Shown: in pieces, positions 26,398 to 32,556 of the stretch | Position numbering within the stretch: position 1 is the stretch's first letter | How the letters are laid out: each line of letters begins with the position of its first letter | Source: Pseudomonas congelans | Lineage (GTDB): Bacteria > Pseudomonadota > Gammaproteobacteria > Pseudomonadales > Pseudomonadaceae | Direction of reading: 5' to 3' | Length of the DNA stretch: 56,281 nucleotides | Assembly (NCBI RefSeq): GCF_900103225.1 | Contig: NZ_FNJH01000009.1 | Coordinates: 129,239 to 185,519 of the forward strand | The notes under the pieces: model-generated | Told to the model about the DNA's origin: nothing | The model's input: the letters and a program-made list of their open reading frames with translations, nothing else | Database searches by the model: none | Position numbers and translations under genes: made by a program

Positions 26398-26832
26398 TCA
26401 GATGCAGTGCACCCCGCCCTCTTCTTCCTCCTCGGCCACTACCTTGCGCTGTGCATCGTAAAGCCAGGCGTCGACACTGTTCGCCAGTGAGCGTACCTCC
26501 AGCACATAACGCTGCCCTGCGGCGAAGTGGTCGTAACGAACACTGACGTAACAAGTGATCTCGGTGTACTCGTCGCCGATCATCCCCATACCGCCCGATC
26601 GGTACTCGTAGTCGTAACGCACCTGCAACTCATGGCTGCCCGGCGTGACCTGAAAGTAGCGCCCGTCGTAAGTGTTCTTGCCATCGAGCTTGTCGCCCAT
26701 GATTAACTGACCGGTGATGGTACGCATGTCGACCCACGCCATGTCCGGGTTGACGGCGGGCAAGGGGCCGGCGCATCCGGTGAGGGTGGCTAGAGTGAAT
26801 GTCGTTATCAGTATCAGAAGACGGTTTGGCAC
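26398..26832 (-). CDS. Predicted lipoprotein
   Basis: With a GTG start at 26832 (AGAGG 9 bases upstream) the 144-residue product begins VPNRLLILITTFTLATLTGC, a typical lipoprotein signal with lipobox LTGC. The mature part contains a predicted beta-rich domain (GRYFQVTPGSHELQVRYDYEY) and an acidic tail VAEEEEEGG. A longer frame to 26895 would overlap the upstream HEPN gene and mask the signal peptide. The function is not recognised. It starts 16 bases after the HEPN-gene stop on the same strand, so it may be co-transcribed with that gene. Confidence 0.78.
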   Translation of the reverse strand: MPNRLLILITTFTLATLTGCAGPLPAVNPDMAWVDMRTITGQLIMGDKLDGKNTYDGRYFQVTPGSHELQVRYDYEYRSGGMGMIGDEYTEITCYVSVRYDHFAAGQRYVLEVRSLANSVDAWLYDAQRKVVAEEEEEGGVHCI

Positions 26833-26848
26833 CGAGGTGTACCTCTGT

Positions 26849-27532
26849 TTAAAAAGGTTTAGTGGCAACCGTTGACATGACCTGCTGTTGGCCATTCATC
26901 CAGTCTGCAGAAACTGCGCAGCGTGTTTCGGTCAAGCGTTGGATAACGGCAAAATCGCTTCTCAGGTTTCGTGAAAAGATTGGCTCATGATGAGCAATTC
27001 GATTTCGAAGCAATCGGATTTGTTCGAGATCAGCCGCGATCTTTGCTCGGTGGGCAGATACAGTGAAGCACTTTTCAAGGTTTGGAAAAAAGCGGTATAG
27101 ATAAGGAGCCCAGATACGGCCTTCAAACCGTTTTGTGAACATCTTTTCCCAAAAGACGAATTTCAACTCCGCGATAACGGCGCCGGTTGTGCCACATTTC
27201 TGTCTGGCTCTTGCAAGCTCTTGTTTTGGCTTGAAAACCGGGCCTGTAACATTGGGCAAGCTCTGCTCGAAGCCGGGACTCCAAGGCCACTCGGGACCGT
27301 AAACCGAAGCGATTGCTTCTGCAACACCGTTACGAACAATCACCTCGCACAGGTGTAGCGGTGTAAGGAACGCTGCAGAGACGAGGGCGTTCCAGGCATA
27401 CAAAGTGATGGCCTCATCAAGACCCCGGCCCACAGCGCGCGCTGCGTTTTCATACGTCGAAATCCGGGCAGAGGAAATGGATAATCTGATTGCCTTTGCG
27501 ACCTCTAAAGCTGACATTGACGACAACTGCAA
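26849..27532 (-). CDS. Abi-like (AbiF/Abi_2 type) HEPN-domain protein
   Basis: A 227-residue helical protein of the Abi-like (Abi_2) family. Evidence is the pattern LYAWNALVSAAFLTPLHLCEVIVRNGV, then WEKMFTKRFEGRIWAPYLYRFFP, and the C-terminal LRNRIAHHEPIFSRNL. The latter contains the HEPN ribonuclease motif Arg-x4-His (Arg176 to His181, followed by His182 and Glu183). Members of this family act in abortive infection and toxin-antitoxin systems, probably as RNases. Its base composition is visibly more AT-rich than that of its neighbours, which suggests horizontal transfer. The start is uncertain: TTG at 27532 or ATG at 27517. The upstream region is structured and may encode an RNA partner. Confidence 0.8.
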   Translation of the reverse strand: MQLSSMSALEVAKAIRLSISSARISTYENAARAVGRGLDEAITLYAWNALVSAAFLTPLHLCEVIVRNGVAEAIASVYGPEWPWSPGFEQSLPNVTGPVFKPKQELARARQKCGTTGAVIAELKFVFWEKMFTKRFEGRIWAPYLYRFFPNLEKCFTVSAHRAKIAADLEQIRLLRNRIAHHEPIFSRNLRSDFAVIQRLTETRCAVSADWMNGQQQVMSTVATKPF

Positions 27533-27534
27533 AT

Positions 27535-27645
27535 CTCCCTATAGTCTGCCCACTTGCCGAGGGCCTAGCTGGCTTATGCCTCCCCCCACGGACAGATGAT
27601 ATAGCAATACCTAAAGCCCACCTGCACGGTGGGTTTTCTGTTTGT
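27535..27645 (-). ncRNA. Candidate structured RNA upstream of the Abi-like gene
   Basis: Directly before the HEPN gene, the minus-strand RNA can form a two-part helix (CUAUA with UAUAG, then UCUGUCC with GGGCAGA through one G-U pair) enclosing a GGC-AUAA-GCC hairpin and a possible GGGGG/CCCUC pairing. The G-U pair becomes an A-C mismatch on the other strand, which favours the minus strand for this helix. An adjoining hairpin (27613-27637) is discussed separately. A conserved noncoding RNA upstream of abiF genes has been described by comparative genomics, and this region fits that position. It could be an antitoxin-like or guide-like partner. Boundaries are approximate and expression is unproven. 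Confidence 0.45.
27613..27637 (+). terminator. Terminator-like hairpin next to the Abi leader
   Basis: Stem AAAGCCCACC / GGTGGGTTTT with loop TGCAC. The plus-strand form has a G-U pair and a better T run (TTTTCTGTTTG); the minus-strand form has an A-C mismatch and only CTTTAGG. It thus terminates plus-strand transcription best, but could also cap or end a minus-strand small transcript. Confidence 0.6.
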
Positions 27646-27647
27646 GT

Positions 27648-27734
27648 CTAATGGAAATAGCTTTTTACACGGGCGCACAGCTTGATACGTTCCAGCTCGT
27701 CCGTGGTTGAGTCTCTATACCCTTCAATCCTCAT
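27648..27734 (-). CDS. Possible 28-codon small ORF upstream of the Abi leader
   Basis: An open frame reading MRIEGYRDST...ERIKLCARVKSYFH ends in TAG just before the hairpin at 27613-27637. The composition (mixed charged and hydrophobic, helix-like) looks coding rather than random, but there is no good ribosome site at normal spacing and AGG/AGA codons are used. It could be a small protein gene, the remnant of a truncated gene, or chance. Confidence 0.25.
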   Translation of the reverse strand: MRIEGYRDSTTDELERIKLCARVKSYFH

Positions 27735-27804
27735 AACAGTTGCACATCCCCACTCCCCTCCTGCATAACATCACCGTACCCAAGCCAACAAAGCCCTTCC
27801 CTTC

Positions 27805-28866
27805 ATGGCCACATTCTACCTGCCACGCCTTCGCTACCTGCATCTGCTGGCGCTGACGGCCGTCATGCTGCTCGCCGGCTGCTCCAGCGTTTCCTACTAC
27901 GGCCAGCTCGCGCAGGGCCAGTGGCAGTTGCTGCAGGCGCGCGAGCCGGTGGAGAAGATCGTGGCTGACCCGACCCGGGATGCAGGTTTGCGCGAGCATC
28001 TAGCCCGGTCGCAGTTGGCGCGGGCGTTTGCCAGCGAGCATTTGCATCTGCCGGACAACAAGAGTTACCGCCTGTATGCGGACCTGGGCCGCCCTTATGT
28101 GGTGTGGAATGTGTTCGCGACGGATGAGTTCTCGCTGGAGCCGGTCACGCATTGTTTTCCGATTGCCGGGTGTGTGGCGTATCGCGGTTATTACAGCCCT
28201 GGCGGGGCGCGTGGCGAGGCGGCGTTGCAGCGCCAGGCGGGCAAGGATGTGTATGTGAGTGGCGTGGAAGCCTATTCGACGCTGGGTTGGTTCAATGATC
28301 CGATTCTCAGTTCGATGATGGGTTGGGGTGACGAGCGTCTGGCGACGCTGATTTTCCATGAGTTGGCGCATCAGCGTTTTTATGTGAAGGACGACACGGA
28401 GTTCAACGAGTCCTACGCCAGTTTCGTCGAGCAGGAAGGTACGCGGCAATGGCGTGCAGCGCGGGGATTACCGCCGGAGAGTGTTTCGCAGTCTGCGCGG
28501 CGTGATCAGTTTACCCGGTTGGTACTCGATACCCGGGAGCGACTCAAGGCGCTTTATCGTCAGCCGCTGTCGGCCGAGGAGATGCGCACACGCAAGGCTG
28601 AAGCGTTCGAGCGGATGCGCCGTGACTACCGCGCGTTGCGGGATGAACAGTGGGCCGGCGACAAGCGTTTCGATGCCTGGATCAACAGCCCGATGAACAA
28701 CGCCAAACTGCTGCCTTTTGGTCTTTACGATCAGTGGGTGCCAGCGTTCGAGGCTTTATTCAGGCAGGTAAATGGCGACTGGCAGGCTTTTTATCGAGCT
28801 GTGGAAAAGTTGGGCGCCATGCCCGCCGAGTCGCGCAAGGCGGCGCTGCGGGCGTTGATGCCGTGA
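27805..28866 (+). CDS. Predicted zinc aminopeptidase lipoprotein (COG4324-like)
   Basis: A 353-residue lipoprotein with signal YLHLLALTAVMLLAGC and lipobox LAGC. The zinc motif HExxH is in LIFHELAHQRFYV, followed by a likely third ligand Glu in FNESYASFVEQEG. This is the pattern of the predicted aminopeptidase family COG4324, a gluzincin-type group. It is expected to face the periplasm on a membrane. The substrate is unknown. It is transcribed divergently from the Abi-like insert. Confidence 0.85.
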   Translation: MATFYLPRLRYLHLLALTAVMLLAGCSSVSYYGQLAQGQWQLLQAREPVEKIVADPTRDAGLREHLARSQLARAFASEHLHLPDNKSYRLYADLGRPYVVWNVFATDEFSLEPVTHCFPIAGCVAYRGYYSPGGARGEAALQRQAGKDVYVSGVEAYSTLGWFNDPILSSMMGWGDERLATLIFHELAHQRFYVKDDTEFNESYASFVEQEGTRQWRAARGLPPESVSQSARRDQFTRLVLDTRERLKALYRQPLSAEEMRTRKAEAFERMRRDYRALRDEQWAGDKRFDAWINSPMNNAKLLPFGLYDQWVPAFEALFRQVNGDWQAFYRAVEKLGAMPAESRKAALRALMP

Positions 28867-28872
28867 AGCCCT

Positions 28873-28975
28873 GTGGGAGCGAGCTTGCTCGCGAAGAGGT
28901 CGGTACAGCGCCCACATAAAGGGCGTTTGAACCGCGGTCTTCGCGAACAAGCGAAGCGTCGCCCGGTTCGCTCCT
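28873..28975. repeat. REPIN-like pair, right half degenerate
   Basis: A REP copy beginning GTGGGAGCGAGC and ending CTCGCGAA (28873-28895) faces an inverted partner beginning TTCGCGAACAAGCG and ending GGTTCGCTCC (28940-28974). The right copy carries an internal insertion-like change. It fills the gap between the convergent aminopeptidase and carbonic-anhydrase genes. Confidence 0.75.
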
Positions 28976-29035
28976 CCGGCCTTCAATCAGAATCGAAGGC
29001 CGATTGAGTGTAGAGCGCAGGAATGAGAGCGGGCC

Positions 29036-29581
29036 TCAGGCCTTATCAAACCCCTCCGCCAGGTGCTGATCCTTGAGCTTCACGTAATTGGTCGCGCTGT
29101 ACGGGAAGAAGGCGATTTCCTTTTCGGTGAGGGCGCGCACCTGTTTAACCGGGCGACCGACGTACAGAAAGCCGCTTTCCAGCACTTTGCCTGGCGGCAC
29201 CAGACTGCCTGCGCCGATGATGACTTCGTCTTCGACAACCGCGCCATCCATGATGGTCGTGCCCATGCCGATCAGGATGCGGTTGCCGATTGTGCAGCCG
29301 TGCAGCATGGCCTTGTGTCCGATGGTCACTTCATCGCCGATCAGCAGTGGAAAACCGTCCGGGTTGAAGGGACCGGCGTGGGTGATGTGCAGCACGCTGC
29401 CGTCCTGCACGCTGGTGCGGGCGCCGATGCGGATGCGGTGCATGTCGCCGCGTACCACGGTCAGCGGCCAGACGGAGCTGTCGGCGCCGATTTCGACGTC
29501 ACCGATAACCACCGCTGAATGATCGACAAAGGCCCGTTCGCCGAGGGCCGGGGTGTGCTCCTGAAACTTGCGAATGGCCAC
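29036..29581 (-). CDS. Gamma-class carbonic anhydrase family protein (YrdA-like)
   Basis: A 181-residue left-handed beta-helix protein with hexapeptide repeats. Zinc-binding histidines are visible in VLHITHAGPF, IGHKAMLHGCTIGN and nearby, as in gamma carbonic anhydrases and YrdA/PaaY-like proteins; real carbonic anhydrase activity is not assured. The GTG start at 29581 (MAIRKFQEHTPALGERAFVD) is supported by AAGGAG six bases upstream; the longer frame to 29935 overlaps prlC and is rejected. It is divergent from prlC. Confidence 0.9.
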   Translation of the reverse strand: MAIRKFQEHTPALGERAFVDHSAVVIGDVEIGADSSVWPLTVVRGDMHRIRIGARTSVQDGSVLHITHAGPFNPDGFPLLIGDEVTIGHKAMLHGCTIGNRILIGMGTTIMDGAVVEDEVIIGAGSLVPPGKVLESGFLYVGRPVKQVRALTEKEIAFFPYSATNYVKLKDQHLAEGFDKA

Positions 29582-29693
29582 GATAGGCTCCTTCTTTGGC
29601 AGTGATAGGCGTGTAGAGCGGGTTTGGTTGCTGCGGTCGGCGTCGATTGTAATTAAGATGGCCGAGTGTTTCTTCAAGGCAAGGTGCAAAACC

Positions 29694-31745
29694 GTGAGCG
29701 CGAACAACCCTCTTCTGCAATCGTACGACCTGCCACCCTTTTCGGCGATTCGTGCCGAGCATGTCAAACCTGCTATCGAACAGATCCTGGCGGATAACCG
29801 TGCCGCGATTGCCGACATCCTCGCCAAACAGGGTTCGACACCGACCTGGGCCGGGCTGGTACTGACCATGGACGAGCTGAACGACCGCCTGGGCGCTGCC
29901 TGGAGCCCCGTCAGCCACCTCAATGCCGTGTGCAACAGCGCCGAGCTGCGCGAAGCGTATGAATCATGCCTGCCGGCCTTGAGCGCCTACTCCACCGAGA
30001 TGGGCCAGAACCGTGCGCTGTTCCAGGCCTATGAAGCCTTGGCCAATGGCCCGGAAGCTGCCAGCTTCGACGTTGGCCAGAAGACCATTCTGGAGCAGTC
30101 GCTGCGCGACTTCCGTCTGTCAGGTATCGATCTGCCGCCAGAGCAGCAGAAGCGTTACGCCGAAGTGCAGAGCAAACTGTCGGAGCTGGGCAGCCAGTTT
30201 TCCAATCAGTTGCTCGATGCCACTCAGGCCTGGACCAAGCTGGTCGCCGATGAGTCCGCCCTCGCCGGCCTGACCGATTCTGCCAAACAGCAGATGGCCG
30301 CCGCCGCCAAGGCCAAGGATCTGGAAGGCTATCTGATCACGCTGGAATTCCCTAGCTACTACGCGGTGATGACTTACGCCGAAGACCGTGCACTGCGCGA
30401 GGAAGTCTATGCGGCATACGCCACCCGCGCGTCGAATCAAGGCCCGAACGCGGGCAAGAACGACAACACGCCGGTCATGGAGCAGATCCTCGACCTGCGT
30501 CAGGAACTCGCGCAACTGCTCGGCTATGCAAACTACGCTGAGTTGAGCCTGGCGACCAAGATGGCCGAGTCCAGCGATCAGGTGCTGAGCTTCCTGCGTG
30601 ACCTGGCCAAACGCAGCAAGCCTTTTGCTGCCCAGGACCTGGAGCAGCTCAAGGCTTATGCCGCTGAACAGGGCTGCCCGGATCTGCAAAGCTGGGACAG
30701 CGGTTTCTACGGCGAGAAGTTGCGCGAGCAGCGCTACAGCGTTTCCCAGGAAATCCTGCGTGCCTACTTCCCTGTCGATAAGGTGCTCGGCGGCCTGTTC
30801 ACCATCGTTCAGCGCCTGTACGGCATCGAGATTGCCGAGCAGAAAGGCTTCGACACCTGGCACCCCGACGTTCGTCTGTTCGAGATCAAGGAAAACGGCC
30901 AGCACGTCGGGCGTTTCTTCTTCGACCTGTATGCCCGCGCCAACAAGCGTGGTGGTGCCTGGATGGACGGCGCGCGCGATCGTCGCCGTACGGCGCAAGG
31001 CACCTTGCAAAGCCCGGTGGCCAATCTGGTGTGCAACTTCACACCCGCTGTCGCGGGCAAGCCTGCGCTGCTGACCCACGACGAAGTCACCACGCTGTTC
31101 CACGAATTCGGCCATGGCCTGCATCACCTGCTGACCCGCGTCGAGCATGCCGGTGTATCCGGTATCAATGGCGTGGCCTGGGACGCCGTCGAGTTGCCAA
31201 GCCAGTTCATGGAAAACTGGTGCTGGGAGCCTGAAGGCCTGGCGCTGATCTCCGGTCATTACGAAACCGGCGAGCCACTGCCGCAGGACCTGCTGGAGAA
31301 GATGCTTGCTGCCAAGAACTTCCAGTCCGGCCTGATGATGGTGCGTCAGCTGGAGTTCTCGCTGTTCGATTTCGAACTGCATGCCACGCATGGCGACGGC
31401 CGCAGCGTGCTGGACGTGCTGGAAGGTATTCGCGACGAAGTGTCAGTGATGCGTCCACCCGCCTATAACCGCTTCCCGAACAGCTTCGCGCACATCTTCG
31501 CAGGCGGTTACGCAGCCGGTTATTACAGCTACAAGTGGGCCGAGGTGCTGTCTGCCGATGCGTTCTCGAAATTCGAGGAAGACGGTGTGCTCAACGCTGA
31601 AACCGGACGCGCCTTCCGCGAAGCCATTCTGGCGCGTGGCGGTTCGCAGGCACCGATGGTGCTGTTCGTCGACTTCCGCGGACGCGAGCCTTCGATTGAC
31701 GCACTCTTGCGCCACAGTGGCTTGAGTGAGGACGCGGCAGCATGA
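29694..31745 (+). CDS. prlC: Oligopeptidase A (M3 family)
   Basis: A cytoplasmic zinc metallopeptidase that degrades short peptides, including released signal peptides. The zinc motif HEFGH is at residues 470-474 (LFHEFGHGLHHLL), with the third Glu in WDAVELPSQFMENW. With a GTG start at 29694 (MSANNPLLQSYDLPPFS) the length is 683 residues, the family norm; the 42-codon upstream extension is rejected. It overlaps the next gene by four bases (ATGA). Confidence 0.95.
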   Translation: MSANNPLLQSYDLPPFSAIRAEHVKPAIEQILADNRAAIADILAKQGSTPTWAGLVLTMDELNDRLGAAWSPVSHLNAVCNSAELREAYESCLPALSAYSTEMGQNRALFQAYEALANGPEAASFDVGQKTILEQSLRDFRLSGIDLPPEQQKRYAEVQSKLSELGSQFSNQLLDATQAWTKLVADESALAGLTDSAKQQMAAAAKAKDLEGYLITLEFPSYYAVMTYAEDRALREEVYAAYATRASNQGPNAGKNDNTPVMEQILDLRQELAQLLGYANYAELSLATKMAESSDQVLSFLRDLAKRSKPFAAQDLEQLKAYAAEQGCPDLQSWDSGFYGEKLREQRYSVSQEILRAYFPVDKVLGGLFTIVQRLYGIEIAEQKGFDTWHPDVRLFEIKENGQHVGRFFFDLYARANKRGGAWMDGARDRRRTAQGTLQSPVANLVCNFTPAVAGKPALLTHDEVTTLFHEFGHGLHHLLTRVEHAGVSGINGVAWDAVELPSQFMENWCWEPEGLALISGHYETGEPLPQDLLEKMLAAKNFQSGLMMVRQLEFSLFDFELHATHGDGRSVLDVLEGIRDEVSVMRPPAYNRFPNSFAHIFAGGYAAGYYSYKWAEVLSADAFSKFEEDGVLNAETGRAFREAILARGGSQAPMVLFVDFRGREPSIDALLRHSGLSEDAAA

Positions 31746-32029
31746 CCGATACACCGGTAATCATTACCAAGAAACGCTTCATCGCCGGGGCGGTTTGCCC
31801 GGCGTGCAGCGAGCCTGACAAACTGATGATGTGGAACGAAAACGACGTGCCGCATCGCGAGTGCGTGAGTTGCGGCTACAGCGACACGCTCAACGAGCAG
31901 GGTATTTCGATACCGAAGGAGCTGGGTACGCGGGTCAACAAGGTGGCGGTCAAGCCGGCAGACCCGAAAGTACAGGGTGTGCAGTTCTTTCCGAACCCGA
32001 AGTTGAAGAAGCCGGTTGATCTGGAGTGA
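31742..32029 (+). CDS. YheV-family zinc-ribbon protein
   Basis: A 95-residue protein with a zinc ribbon formed by CPAC (in GAVCPACSEPDK) and CVSC (in HRECVSCGYSDTL), followed by a basic, proline-containing tail. This matches the YheV/DUF2387 family of putative metal-binding proteins, whose role is unknown. It is translationally coupled to prlC by an ATGA overlap and followed by a strong terminator. Confidence 0.9.
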   Translation: MTDTPVIITKKRFIAGAVCPACSEPDKLMMWNENDVPHRECVSCGYSDTLNEQGISIPKELGTRVNKVAVKPADPKVQGVQFFPNPKLKKPVDLE

Positions 32030-32052
32030 CGTGATCGGCCGGTGCTGAACAT

Positions 32053-32085
32053 GAAAGGTTCGCTCGTTTGAGCGAACCTTTTTTA
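32053..32085 (+). terminator. Intrinsic terminator of the prlC operon
   Basis: Stem AAAGGTTCGCTC / GAGCGAACCTTT with a GTTT loop, followed by six T. It lies 23 bases after the zinc-ribbon stop and can also act on the opposite strand. Confidence 0.9.
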
Positions 32086-32119
32086 TTGTCCGCCGTGCCT
32101 CAGGCCATCAACGGCAGAA

Positions 32120-32347
32120 TTACCAGTCGGCCAGCTCAGACACTTTCTTCCTGAAGGCCAGCGCCAGCACCGTCAGCACTTCCTCATCCCTGCCCAGTTC
32201 GCCGCGAATCTTGTGGTTCCCCTGCGGGTGCAGCCTGACCCAGGCGTGTTCTTGCAGGTCATCGTTTTCATAAAATTCAATGGCTATCTCAGGGTGGTCA
32301 TGTTCCTCAATGTCTTCAGCCCACAACCGAATCTCATATTTGGCCAT
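32120..32347 (-). CDS. Small hypothetical protein
   Basis: A 75-residue acidic protein (MAKYEIRLWAEDIEEHDHPE...). I do not recognise the family. The sequence looks like a mixed alpha/beta cytoplasmic protein, without signal peptide or membrane helix. It is alone between the prlC operon and the iron permease gene. An in-frame GTG lies directly before the chosen ATG. Confidence 0.65.
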   Translation of the reverse strand: MAKYEIRLWAEDIEEHDHPEIAIEFYENDDLQEHAWVRLHPQGNHKIRGELGRDEEVLTVLALAFRKKVSELADW

Positions 32348-32513
32348 CACCCACCCCGTTGTCAGGTAAATGCGCCAGTACCCGATAGCCGAGTTGGCGT
32401 TTCGCTACACTAGGCCTGAAGAAAAAGGGCGTCTACTGGCAGAAGTAACAGGTGGTTTTTTGTACAGGGCGGAGACATAAGACGGCGAGTCGTAGCAACG
32501 CTGTGAGGGAAGC

Positions 32514-32543
32514 AGGGACAAGTGGTGAACAGCACTTGTCCCT
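32514..32543. other. Perfect 11-bp hairpin downstream of the iron permease gene
   Basis: AGGGACAAGTG / CACTTGTCCCT with an 8-base loop lies 14 bases after the permease stop. There is no T run, so if it acts on transcript ends it is as a stabiliser or a Rho-linked site. The rest of the gap 32348-32556 shows no gene. Confidence 0.55.
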
Positions 32544-32556
32544 GGCTGGCAAAACG

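Noticed and set aside
26833..26895. Longer N-terminus for the lipoprotein
   Set aside because: It would overlap the HEPN gene and hide the lipoprotein signal; the GTG at 26832 has its own ribosome site.
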